A stretch of 64,000 nucleotides of DNA, from positions 186,001 to 250,000 of the forward strand of contig NZ_JANHDI010000006.1 in assembly GCF_024494595.1 (NCBI RefSeq), in the 5' to 3' direction. The stretch comes from Halobellus rarus. Its GTDB lineage: Archaea; Halobacteriota; Halobacteria; Halobacteriales; Haloferacaceae. Shown in pieces: positions 15,836 to 24,245 of the stretch (the stretch's first letter is position 1; each line of letters begins with the position of its first letter). The notes beneath the pieces were generated by a model. That model made no database searches. It saw only the letters and a list, made by a program, of their open reading frames with translations, and was not told where the DNA came from. The position numbers and the translations under genes were made by a program.

Positions 15836-16951
15836 ATGTACGACGGACAGACGATCGGCGTCGTCGTCCCGGCGCACAACGAGGCGGACCTCGTCGGCGA
15901 CGTGATCGAGACGATGCCCGCCTACGTCGATCGGATCTACGCCATCGACGATGCATCGACCGACAGTACCTGGGACGAAATGCGGGAGTCCGCCCGGCGT
16001 GTCAACGGTGGGACCTGGGAGGAGGACGTCTTCAACGTGGACAGCGATCACTCGTCGCGCGTCGTCACGGTCCAGCACGAGCGTAACCGGGGAGCGGGCG
16101 CCGCTGTGAAGACTGGATACGCGTGCGCGCTCGAGGACGGGATCGACGTGGTCGCAGTGATGGACGGCGACGGACAGATGGACCCGGCGCAGCTCGATCG
16201 GATACTAGAACCCGTCACCAGCGGCGAGGTAACCTACTCGAAAGGGAATCGGCTCGCCTCCCGGGAGGATTATGAATCGATGTCGAACTGGCGGCTGTTC
16301 GGAAACGTCTCGCTCACGCTGTTGACGCGGGTCGCCAGCGGCTACTGGGAGCTCTCCGACCCGCAGAACGGGTTCACGGCGATCTCGAACGAAGGGCTTC
16401 GGTCTATCGGGTTCGAGCGCCTCTACGACGAGTACGGCTTCTTGAATCACGTCCTCTTCGCGCTCAACATCAACCGAGAGCCGATCGCCGACGTCTCACA
16501 CCCGGCCGTCTACGCGGACGAGATGAGCGGCATCAACTACTGGACGTTCATCCCCAGCGTCTCTCTACTCCTGGGCCGGAACTTCCTCGAACGGCTCGTT
16601 CGTTCGTACGTCGTCCGCCGGTTCCACCCGCTCGTCGTCTGTTACGTGATCGGAACCCTCGCGACGGTTACCGGAGTCGCTGGCGGAGTGTACGCGCTCT
16701 CTTCACCGGTCGTGAACACGTTCCTCGGCGGAATGGTGTCAGTCACCGCCGGAACGCTCGGCACGCTGCTGCTCGTGCTGGGACTGTGGTTCGACGTCTC
16801 CGAGAACGAGGGACTCGTCCGAAAGGTCGAACACTCGAGACGGAGGGTCCCGGATACGGAGGCCGACGAGGTTCCGGAGGTGCCGTCCGGGTTCGAGGTG
16901 TACCAGGACGGCGGGACGACTGCCACGTCGGCGGAGGGTGATCCAGAATGA
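15836..16951 (+). CDS. GT2-family glycosyltransferase with C-terminal membrane helices
   Basis: The 371-residue product has the GT-A fold of polyprenyl-phosphate sugar synthases and related GT2 enzymes. IGVVVPAHNEADLVGDVI opens the fold, YAIDDASTDSTW lies near residue 35, RNRGAGAAVKTGYACAL near 84, and the metal-binding DGD is at 110-112 in VAVMDGDGQMDP. Two or three hydrophobic helices follow from about residue 260 (PLVVCYVIGTLATVTGVAGG and VNTFLGGMVSVTAGTLGTLL), so it is membrane-anchored. It overlaps wecB by ATGA at 16948-16951 and so opens a three-gene operon. Such enzymes either charge dolichyl phosphate or add a sugar to a lipid-linked glycan. Given the neighbours, a role in adding a ManNAcA-type sugar is inferred, not shown. 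Confidence 0.85.
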   Translation: MYDGQTIGVVVPAHNEADLVGDVIETMPAYVDRIYAIDDASTDSTWDEMRESARRVNGGTWEEDVFNVDSDHSSRVVTVQHERNRGAGAAVKTGYACALEDGIDVVAVMDGDGQMDPAQLDRILEPVTSGEVTYSKGNRLASREDYESMSNWRLFGNVSLTLLTRVASGYWELSDPQNGFTAISNEGLRSIGFERLYDEYGFLNHVLFALNINREPIADVSHPAVYADEMSGINYWTFIPSVSLLLGRNFLERLVRSYVVRRFHPLVVCYVIGTLATVTGVAGGVYALSSPVVNTFLGGMVSVTAGTLGTLLLVLGLWFDVSENEGLVRKVEHSRRRVPDTEADEVPEVPSGFEVYQDGGTTATSAEGDPE

Positions 16952-18051
16952 CCGACGTCGCGTTCGTCCTGGGGACGAGACCCGAGATCATCAAGCTCGC
17001 GCCGGTCGTCCAGGCCTGTCAGCGCTTCGAGGTCGACTACACGATCATCCACACCGGACAGCATTACTCCGACAGTCTCGATTCGGTCTTCTTCGACCAA
17101 CTCGAACTGCCGGAGCCCGACTACAACCTCGGTGTCGGATCCTCGTCTCACGGCGAACAGACCGGTGAGATGCTGATCGGCATCGAGCGGGCGCTCACCG
17201 AGACTGCACCCGACGTCGTCTTGGTACAGGGCGACACCAACAGCGTGCTCGCCGGCGCGATCGCCGCGAGCAAGATGGACGCGGAGCTTGGCCACGTCGA
17301 GGCCGGCCTGCGGAGTTTCGATCGATCGATGCCTGAGGAGACCAACAGAGTGGTCTCAGACCACGTGTCTGAGTACCTCTTCGCGCCGACCGAACAGAGC
17401 AAAACGTACCTCCTCGACGAGGGGCTCTCCGAGCACCGGATCACAGTCACGGGAAACACGGTGGTCGACGCGCTCTTGCGGAACCGAGAGATCGCACGAC
17501 AGAAGAGCAACGTTATCGCGGATCTCGGCCTCGAAGGCACCGAATTCTTCGTGATGACGGCACACCGACAGGAGAACGTCGACGACGAAGCACGGTTCAG
17601 GGAGCTTCTCGCAGGCGTCGAACGGGCGGCGGAGGCACACGACGCCGAGGTGATCTATCCGGTACACCCCCGCGCCCGTGACCGTCTCGAGGCCTTCGGC
17701 CTCGACGTCCCCGATCGGATTCGGACGATCGAGCCACTGGAGTACCTCGATTTCCTGCGGCTCTCGTCGATGGCGGACCTGATCCTGACCGATTCCGGCG
17801 GCGTCCAAGAGGAGGCGTGCATCCTCGGCGTCCCGTGCGTGACGATGCGGGACAACACCGAACGACCGGAGACTATCGACGTCGGCGCGAACCGACTCAG
17901 TTCGTGCGATCCCGGACAGATCGTCGCGAGCGCGACGGAGATGCTGCTGAAAGGCAACGACTGGGAGAACCCCTTCGGTGACGGCGACGCCGCCGAACGG
18001 ATCCTTCGGGCGCTACCGCTCGAAATCAAGTCCCGGGAGGTCGCACAGTGA
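16948..18051 (+). CDS. wecB: UDP-N-acetylglucosamine 2-epimerase (non-hydrolysing)
   Basis: The 367-residue protein starts VAFVLGTRPEIIKLAPVVQA and continues with DYTIIHTGQHYSDSLDSVFF, VLVQGDTNSVLAGAIAA, GHVEAGLRSFDRSMPEETNR, FFVMTAHRQENVDD, IYPVHPRARDR and LILTDSGGVQEEACILGVPC. These are the full set of WecB/MnaA signature blocks, including the catalytic Asp and Glu regions and the UDP-binding HRxEN and SGGxQEE loops. The enzyme converts UDP-GlcNAc to UDP-ManNAc in the cytosol. It overlaps the GT2 gene by four bases upstream, and the next gene starts with GTG inside its stop region, so all three should be cotranslated. The downstream dehydrogenase is the expected next step. Length and motifs are normal. 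Confidence 0.94.
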   Translation: MTDVAFVLGTRPEIIKLAPVVQACQRFEVDYTIIHTGQHYSDSLDSVFFDQLELPEPDYNLGVGSSSHGEQTGEMLIGIERALTETAPDVVLVQGDTNSVLAGAIAASKMDAELGHVEAGLRSFDRSMPEETNRVVSDHVSEYLFAPTEQSKTYLLDEGLSEHRITVTGNTVVDALLRNREIARQKSNVIADLGLEGTEFFVMTAHRQENVDDEARFRELLAGVERAAEAHDAEVIYPVHPRARDRLEAFGLDVPDRIRTIEPLEYLDFLRLSSMADLILTDSGGVQEEACILGVPCVTMRDNTERPETIDVGANRLSSCDPGQIVASATEMLLKGNDWENPFGDGDAAERILRALPLEIKSREVAQ

Positions 18052-19337
18052 GTTCGGTCTGCGTCCACGGACTGGGCTATATCGGGTTGCCGACGGCTGC
18101 GATGCTGGCCACACACGACCACGACGTGTACGGATACGATACGGACGGGGTCCTCACGGCCGCACTTCGAGAAGGCGACGTCAAACTCGACGAACCGGGA
18201 TTAGAAGCGCTCGTCGTTCGAGCGCTCGAGTCGGGGCGATTGCGGGCCGTCGACGACGTCGCGGCCGCGGAGTATCACGTGATTTGCGTCCCGACGCCGT
18301 TCGACGAGGAACGGCGCGAGGCCGATCTGGATTACGTCGCCGACGCCGCGCAGGCGGTCGGGTCCGTCCTTCGCGAGGGCGACACTGTGATCCTCGAATC
18401 GACCGTTCCGCCCGAGACGACCGAGGAACACCTTCGTCCGCTCCTCGAGGAGTCCGGGTTGGTCGCCGGTCGCGACTTCGGACTCGCATACTGTCCCGAG
18501 ACCGTCCTCCCGGGGAACATCATCGCCGAACTCCGTGAGAACGACCGGATCATCGGCGGCGTCGACGACCGGTCCGCGACCGCGGCGGTCCGGCTCTACG
18601 AGTCGTTCGTGGAGGGCGAGATACGGACGGCAGCGGACCCGACGACCGCGGAGTTCGTGAAGCTGATCCAGAACACCGCTCGCGACGTCGAGATCGCGCT
18701 GGCGAACGAGATCGCTCGGATCGCACACGACTACGGGATCGATTCGCGGGAGGCGATCGCGATGGCCAACGCGCACCCGCGGGTCGAGATCCTCCAGCCG
18801 GGGCCAGGCGTGGGCGGCCACTGCCTCCCGATCGACCCGTGGTTCCTCGGCGTCGGCTCCGACTCGCTCGATCTCGTCCCGACCGCACGGGCGGTGAACG
18901 ACGGAATGATCGGATTCGTCGTCGAACTCCTCGAGGAACTGCTCTCCGACCTCGACGGGAAGCGCATCGCCGTGTTCGGCGTCGCCTACAAGGGGAACGT
19001 CGACGACACAAGGATGAGCCCGGGCCTCGAGCTGGTCCGGGAGTTACAGCACGAACAGAAGCCGTCGACGCCCGCGACCGACGGCGGTGCCCCCGATACG
19101 CCGGGGGTCGCGATCCACGATCCCCACGTCGTGGATTCGACGTTGCGACTCCTGGATGCCGAAGACGCCGTGGCGGGCGCTCACGCCGTCGTGATCACAG
19201 CCGACCACGACGAGTTCACCGAACTCGATCCCGGTCGGTTGCGAGGGCTGATGGCGGAGCCGAACGTCGTCGATACGAAAGGGATGCTCGATGTCGATCG
19301 GTGGCGAAACGCGGGATTCGACGTGCGGCGAGTGTGA
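18048..19337 (+). CDS. wecC: UDP-N-acetyl-D-mannosamine dehydrogenase (nucleotide sugar dehydrogenase)
   Basis: The 429-residue protein is a UDP-sugar 6-dehydrogenase. The NAD-binding start is VCVHGLGYIGLPTAAMLA, followed by VICVPTPFDEE, ILESTVPPETTEE, AYCPETVLPGNII and NDRIIGGVD. The catalytic cysteine is in GVGGHCLPIDPWF near residue 259, and AVFGVAYKGNVDDTRMSPGL starts the C-terminal domain. The PET and GHC-IDP forms favour the WecC (ManNAc) branch over UDP-glucose dehydrogenase. The start is GTG at 18048, overlapping the wecB stop (GTGA). Together with wecB it should give UDP-ManNAcA for the surface glycan. Substrate specificity rests on context and motif style and has not been tested. 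Confidence 0.9.
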   Translation: MSSVCVHGLGYIGLPTAAMLATHDHDVYGYDTDGVLTAALREGDVKLDEPGLEALVVRALESGRLRAVDDVAAAEYHVICVPTPFDEERREADLDYVADAAQAVGSVLREGDTVILESTVPPETTEEHLRPLLEESGLVAGRDFGLAYCPETVLPGNIIAELRENDRIIGGVDDRSATAAVRLYESFVEGEIRTAADPTTAEFVKLIQNTARDVEIALANEIARIAHDYGIDSREAIAMANAHPRVEILQPGPGVGGHCLPIDPWFLGVGSDSLDLVPTARAVNDGMIGFVVELLEELLSDLDGKRIAVFGVAYKGNVDDTRMSPGLELVRELQHEQKPSTPATDGGAPDTPGVAIHDPHVVDSTLRLLDAEDAVAGAHAVVITADHDEFTELDPGRLRGLMAEPNVVDTKGMLDVDRWRNAGFDVRRV

Positions 19338-19427
19338 TGCCTTCCCCCCGTCGACTCTTCCCCTCCCGACGTTCTATCGACGCAATTCCACCGACGCGCG
19401 CGTTCCCTCCCTCTTCCTGGTCGCGAG

Positions 19428-19673
19428 TTAGTTCGGAGCAGTCGCCCGGACGGTCTCTTCGCCGGTCACCGTGACGAAACACCCGGCCATCCGAAAGGAG
19501 ACGGACAGGTCGATCGATTCCGACTCGCACGCCTGATCGACGAGCCGTGCCAGAGACTCGACGTCGATCACGTCGTAGAGACGGTCCTCGATCTGTTCGG
19601 GCTCGACGCCGCGTTCGTCGGCGACCGTCGAAACGATGTGCCAGCAGAGGTCGTCGGCCAAGTCCGGTGTCAT
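19428..19673 (-). CDS. HalOD1-domain small protein
   Basis: The 81-residue product is a single HalOD1 domain: DDLCWHIVSTVADERGVEPE, RLYDVIDVESLARLVD and DLSVSFRMAGCFVTVTGEE. These small haloarchaeal output domains occur alone or fused to response-regulator receivers, and their activity is unknown. The open frame extends to a TTG at 19739, but the ATG at 19673 is preferred because GGAG lies four bases before it. Two more HalOD1 genes occur at 47489 and 50507. Confidence 0.78.
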   Translation of the reverse strand: MTPDLADDLCWHIVSTVADERGVEPEQIEDRLYDVIDVESLARLVDQACESESIDLSVSFRMAGCFVTVTGEETVRATAPN

Positions 19674-19994
19674 GATGCTCCATCTATACACTACGGATAC
19701 GGGGGCATCGACCTTGTTTCGATGCGTATCGTATGTCAACTGTTCGGGTACTACGTGTGTAGTATGGGTGCCGGAAACGTCTCACAGTGGGACGGTCGCC
19801 CCGGCACCAATGCCAGGTCCCATCGTCGATCGTGGGTTCCCGACCACCTCCCACACTCGACGTGAGAACCATTCGACGTTAGTACCGAAACTGGCGTGCC
19901 GCAGGAACCGGCAGCTCGCACGTTCGAACGTGCCCCGACGAAGAGTCTCGGTAGCCCCGGGTGCCGAAATCCCGAACGGACTCGTCCGGGCGTC
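19674..19994. other. Intergenic region, promoter of HalOD1 gene
   Basis: No gene is evident in these 321 bases. On the minus strand a GTGTATAGATGGAG element immediately before the HalOD1 start may combine a TATA-like box and a ribosome site. The rest looks unstructured. Confidence 0.4.
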
Positions 19995-22529
19995 TCACTC
20001 GACGCCCGCAGGGGAGTCGAACAGCGCGGCAAAGAGTTTCCGTTCGGCCGTCCGCAGGTGCCGGTTGAACGTCGGCTGCGTGATCCCCATTGCCGCCGCC
20101 ACGTCCTCGCCGGTACTCGTGCGTGGCCACTCGAAGTACCCGCCGAGATAGGCCGTTCGGGCCGCCTCCCGCTGCCGGTCGGTGAGCGCTTCGGTAACCA
20201 TCGAACCGGAGACGTCGTCGCCGGCGGCTTCGCGGTCACCGCGCGCCAGGAGTTCGACCGACTCGTACCGGTCGGCCAGGCTCTCGATGACGGTTCGCAC
20301 GTCGACGGCGGGTGACAGCGTGATCGTCGCGTCGAACCCGTCGGAGTCCGCGATCAGGCGGTCGACGCTGCCCCCGTGCGCGGTCACCCTGTCGATGACG
20401 GTCGTCGCCGCGATCGACACCTCGATCCGACTGTCCGAGTCGCCGTCGAGCGATCGAACCGACTCGACTGCGTGGACGGTCTCCGAAAGCGCCGTCGGGT
20501 CAGCCTCGGTGGTGAAGTACACCAGCGCTCGATCGTCAGTCTGTCTCACCGTTCCGTCGACGTGGAGGGGTTCGCCGACCGTGGACGCGATCCGCGAGAG
20601 GATCGCATTCGACCCGTCGATCCGTACCCGGAGTTCGACGACGGACTCGCTCTGTAGCGACCGCCTGGTCTCGACGCTGCTGATCGCGTCGGCGACGGTG
20701 TCACCGAGTTCTGCGAGCAACTCGCGGAGTTCTCCCTCGAACGCCCCCCGTTCGTCGGCGTACACCGAGAGGACGCCGTACTTCAGATCGTCGTGCGAGA
20801 GCGGGACACTGAGGACCGAACCGAACCCGCGAGCCAGTGCTCGCTCGCGCCACGGGGACGCGCGGAGGCCGTCGGAAACGTCCGGAACGTAGATCGGGGA
20901 CCCGGAACCGAGCGCTCTGTGGCTCGGTTCTCCGTCGGATTGGCCGGCGGGGACGTTTCCGGAACCCTCCGCGGCCGGTAGTCCGTCGAGGTAGCCCTCG
21001 CCGTCTCCCGCCGAAGCGACCGGTCGCAGGGCTCCGCCCGTTCGATACGTCTCTCCGATCCAGGCGAACGCGACGGACTCGGCCTCGAGGAGCGGATCGC
21101 AGACCGCGGTCGCGATCCCTTCGAGCGTATCGGCCTCGACGAGCGCCCCGTTGATGCGGCGGAGGAGGTCGTGGTACCCGTGGAGCCGTTGTAGCTGCCG
21201 GGTCCGTTCGCTGAGCGTCTCGCGGTGCTGGGACAGTTCCGCCTCTCGGTCCACCCGATCGAGCGCCGCGACCGCGTTCGCCGCCAGTAACTCCGCGGAC
21301 TCCGCGACGTTGCCGGCGACCTCCTCGTCGGGTAACTCGATTCGTAGCAGTCCGTACTCGCCGAGCGTCGCATAGAGCGTTCGTGTTCCGGTCGACTCCG
21401 TCCCGTCGGAGCGTTCGACCACGTGTCCGGTCGGGGTCGTCCCCGCTTCGGGATCTTCGGGTTCTTCGAGTGACGACGGCGAACTGATACGGTGAAAGGT
21501 CGGGGACTGATCGGCCGGCCCGCCCGTCGCTGAGTCGGCCGGTTCACCCGTCTGATCGGGGGGTTCAGTCAGACCGTCCCCGGTCGAAAACGCCTTCCAG
21601 ACCGCACTCCCGGGCGGGCACACCTCGGGATCCGTTATCGACGCTGCGACGGGTTCGAGCACCGACGCCGAGCGGTCGAGCGAGTAGGCGACGACCGTCG
21701 CGCTGGGCCACACCGACGTGGCGACGTCGACGGTCGTCTGATAGACCGCCCGTTCGTCCTCCGTGCCCAACAGCAGACGTGCGGATCTGTTGAGTTCTCT
21801 GAGCGCGTGTTCGTTCTGCTTGCGGTCGGTCACGTCCCTGATTACACCGACGCGCTGTTGGCGTCCAGTCGCGAACTCGACCGACGAGAAGTGCGTCTCG
21901 ATCGGAAGCGAGTCCCCGTCCGCAGTCCGGATCGAGGACTCGATCATCCCGACGTCGGAGTCGTCACCACGGAGTTGCTCGATGATCTCGCCGGCCATCG
22001 AGAGCGTCTCCTCGCCGGCCAGCATCGACGCGTGTGACCCGACGAGCTCGTCGCGATCGTACCCCGTCATCGACGTGACCGCCTCGTTGACGGACGTGAT
22101 GACGAACGCCTCGTCGAGCGTGTACACGCCGTCTTCGAGCGTTTCGAGGACACGATTCGACCGCTGGAGCCGCCGACGCATCGCGACGCGGTCGCTGGCG
22201 TCTCGAACGAGAAGAGCCACGCCTCCACTCGTCGGAACAGCCCGAACCTCGACTGTCGCTCCCTCGGGAAGCATCGTTTCGCTCTCGACGATACGTCCCC
22301 TTCGGGCGACTTCCTCGACGGTCTCGGCCAGTTCGGGTCCGACGATCGGATCGACCGCTTTCAGGTCAGTTCCGACGGGGTCACCGTCGATATCGAGCAG
22401 GCGGACGCCGGACTCGTTTGCTGCAGTGACCGTCGAGGACTCGTCGATCAACAGAAATCCCGTGACCGCTCGGTCGAGAAACGACCCCACACTCATCGAA
22501 CGCCCCGTCCCGTCGTCATCGCCACTCAT
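19995..22529 (-). CDS. PAS-PAS-GAF-GAF-BAT type transcriptional regulator with HTH_10
   Basis: The 844-residue protein has sensor modules and no kinase or receiver domain. A PAS domain lies at about 1-110 (GFLLIDESSTVTAANESGVR), a second PAS with PAC at about 115-235 (GVYTLDEAFVITSVNEAVTS ending VGVIRDVTDRKQNEH), a GAF-like region at about 240-420, and a second GAF at about 445-610 (GFGSVLSVPLSHDDLKYGVL). A bacterio-opsin activator (BAT) type domain follows at about 615-770, and a C-terminal HTH_10 at about 785-835 (LTDRQREAARTAYLGGYFEW and DVAAAMGITQPTFNRHLRTA). It should bind DNA in response to redox, light or small molecules. A TATA-like TTTATAAATATC lies about 50 bases upstream on its strand. 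It is divergent from the terpene-synthase-like gene across a shared 283-base region. Confidence 0.9.
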   Translation of the reverse strand: MSGDDDGTGRSMSVGSFLDRAVTGFLLIDESSTVTAANESGVRLLDIDGDPVGTDLKAVDPIVGPELAETVEEVARRGRIVESETMLPEGATVEVRAVPTSGGVALLVRDASDRVAMRRRLQRSNRVLETLEDGVYTLDEAFVITSVNEAVTSMTGYDRDELVGSHASMLAGEETLSMAGEIIEQLRGDDSDVGMIESSIRTADGDSLPIETHFSSVEFATGRQQRVGVIRDVTDRKQNEHALRELNRSARLLLGTEDERAVYQTTVDVATSVWPSATVVAYSLDRSASVLEPVAASITDPEVCPPGSAVWKAFSTGDGLTEPPDQTGEPADSATGGPADQSPTFHRISSPSSLEEPEDPEAGTTPTGHVVERSDGTESTGTRTLYATLGEYGLLRIELPDEEVAGNVAESAELLAANAVAALDRVDREAELSQHRETLSERTRQLQRLHGYHDLLRRINGALVEADTLEGIATAVCDPLLEAESVAFAWIGETYRTGGALRPVASAGDGEGYLDGLPAAEGSGNVPAGQSDGEPSHRALGSGSPIYVPDVSDGLRASPWRERALARGFGSVLSVPLSHDDLKYGVLSVYADERGAFEGELRELLAELGDTVADAISSVETRRSLQSESVVELRVRIDGSNAILSRIASTVGEPLHVDGTVRQTDDRALVYFTTEADPTALSETVHAVESVRSLDGDSDSRIEVSIAATTVIDRVTAHGGSVDRLIADSDGFDATITLSPAVDVRTVIESLADRYESVELLARGDREAAGDDVSGSMVTEALTDRQREAARTAYLGGYFEWPRTSTGEDVAAAMGITQPTFNRHLRTAERKLFAALFDSPAGVE

Positions 22530-22812
22530 TGCGGATCTCCGGTCCGTTGTCGTGACACGTCGTTCAGTACCGGCCGATATTTATAAATTTTCCGTCATAT
22601 TCACGCCTCATTATACGTTTTGGTGACAGATACTGGGGAAACGGGACCGTGGAGACCAATTCGGATCGACCCCATAACTCAGCGACTCGGATGTTCCGAT
22701 AATGATACAAAAGTTACCAGAAAACCAATGACAGTCACGAATTCGTACTTTTTTGCCTATGATTAAAGTATGAACAAAAGGCTTAACTGGGTTATTGTGA
22801 TACTAACTCGGT
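22530..22812. promoter_or_regulatory. Shared promoter region of BAT-type regulator and terpene-synthase-like gene
   Basis: This AT-rich stretch separates divergent genes. For the minus-strand regulator a TATA-like TTTATAAATATC lies at about 22576-22587. For the plus-strand gene, AT-rich blocks occur around 22738-22768 and before the ATG. BAT-type regulators in haloarchaea control isoprenoid and retinal genes, so regulation of the neighbour from this region is a reasonable inference. Confidence 0.5.
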
Positions 22813-23823
22813 ATGGCACACGAGGCTCGCGGCCAGGTCGCTGCAATCCGTGGCGGAGCGGACGTGAACCGGGGAGAGTACATGCGCACGGTCCAGAACG
22901 TCGAACTCCCATCGAGCGTTCGTGAGTTCGCGAACCGGTACGACCGGATCATCGGCGATCGGGACCGCTTCCTCTGGAAATGGATCCATAACCTCTTCGA
23001 GGAGTTCACGCTCTCATCGGTCCAAAGCGATCTTCTGACGGACGTCTACGAGCATAAGACGCTGTTAACGATCTTCGTGACGGTCTTGGACGACCTCGCG
23101 GAACGAGGCGGTGACCGGGCTACCTTCGAGATCGGACGTCGCGTTCCCTTCGGCGTCGAGGAGGCGTCCGCCGGGATGGACCGTTCCGGCGTCGATCTAT
23201 CGGTTCTGGAATTGCTCGCCGACCTCTGGGGCGAGATCGACCGTGGTCTCCGGGAGGCACCACGACACACGGCCTTCTCGGACGTGTTCGAGTACGACCT
23301 CCGACAGACGTTCGACGCGATGGCGTACTCGGGGCTGCTGAACGACAACCCGATGATCGCGAACCGGACCGAAGCGGAGCGACACGACGCCTACAATATG
23401 GCGATGTTTCCGTACGCGGGAATCGATCTGATGCACTCGCCGTCGTTCGACCCGGGCGAGTACGGTGCGCTCCGGAGTCTTATCTGCGATCTGCAGCAGA
23501 TGGCGCGAATCGGCAACTGGATCACGACCTGGGAACGCGAACTCGCGGAGGGGGACCTCAGTTCGGGTGTGGTCGTCTGTGCGCTCCGGCGGGGCGTGAT
23601 CACTCCGGAGGAAGTATCCGGGGCGGACGAGTCGACGGTCGGCGGGCTGGTCGACCGAATCAAATCACGCGGCATCGAGTCGGAGTTCGTTCGTGAATGG
23701 GAGATCCGCAACAAGACGGTTCGCAAACGGACCTCCGAGGTCGAGAGTATCGACGCCGACGCGTTCGTCGACGGGATCCAGGCGGTGATGAATCACCACC
23801 TGGCGAGTGAAGGGTACAAATGA
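22813..23823 (+). CDS. Probable class I terpene synthase (terpenoid cyclase fold)
   Basis: The 336-residue, mostly helical protein has no obvious annotation, but it carries the two metal-binding motifs of class I terpene synthases at the right distance. The aspartate-rich motif DDLAE is at 93-97, directly after a hydrophobic helix (LLTIFVTVLDDLAERGG), and an NSE-type motif N235-x3-T239-x3-E243 lies in ARIGNWITTWERELAEGD, followed by LSSGVV. The 142-residue gap and the total length match bacterial sesquiterpene cyclases such as pentalenene synthase. R190, about 45 residues before N235, fits the pyrophosphate-sensing arginine. The usual C-terminal RY pair is not seen, and Trp replaces Asp at the second NSE position. 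It could also be an inactive relative or another helical prenyl-diphosphate enzyme. An alternative start is the ATG at 22882. Confidence 0.65.
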   Translation: MAHEARGQVAAIRGGADVNRGEYMRTVQNVELPSSVREFANRYDRIIGDRDRFLWKWIHNLFEEFTLSSVQSDLLTDVYEHKTLLTIFVTVLDDLAERGGDRATFEIGRRVPFGVEEASAGMDRSGVDLSVLELLADLWGEIDRGLREAPRHTAFSDVFEYDLRQTFDAMAYSGLLNDNPMIANRTEAERHDAYNMAMFPYAGIDLMHSPSFDPGEYGALRSLICDLQQMARIGNWITTWERELAEGDLSSGVVVCALRRGVITPEEVSGADESTVGGLVDRIKSRGIESEFVREWEIRNKTVRKRTSEVESIDADAFVDGIQAVMNHHLASEGYK

Positions 23824-24017
23824 CGGCGGACTCCAAGGCGGCCGAGTCCACCCCTTCCGCGCCGAGACGGAGTAGATCAGATTCGGGAGTTTCCTCGCCG
23901 CGAATGGCCACCCCCGGATCTCGACGTCAGTGAACCGCTCCCGGACTCACCGTTACCGGGTAGGGCGAGCACCGGTACACAGGTACAACAGTCCTTCTCA
24001 AAGGTACGACGACCCCG

Positions 24018-24245
24018 CTACCGGTAACCGAGCGACGCCAGTCGGTCCTCGACGTCCGGAGAGACCTCCCTGTCGGAATCGCGGTCGTCCCGAGTATCTA
24101 CCTCCCGATCATCGCTCGCGATCACGGTCTCCATCACGAACTCAACGTACTGTTCGACACTCTCGAACTCGGTTCCCTCGATGCGCACTTCGCACTGTTC
24201 GACGATCTCCCCTCGGAGTCGGATCTCGGTGTCTTCTGCAGTCAT
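24018..24245 (-). CDS. Small acidic protein of sulfatase operons
   Basis: The 75-residue protein begins TEIRLRGEIVEQCEVRIEGT, runs through FESVEQYVEFVMETVIAS and ends in an acidic linker and VEDRLASLGYR. Short proteins with this beta-then-helix start and the terminal DRL-SLGY tail are commonly encoded beside sulfatase/phosphatase genes in haloarchaea; their function is not known. Its ATG overlaps the toroid gene stop by four bases (24242-24245), so the operon order is sulfatase, toroid, this protein. A role as an adaptor or small regulator is a guess. Confidence 0.65.
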   Translation of the reverse strand: MTAEDTEIRLRGEIVEQCEVRIEGTEFESVEQYVEFVMETVIASDDREVDTRDDRDSDREVSPDVEDRLASLGYR

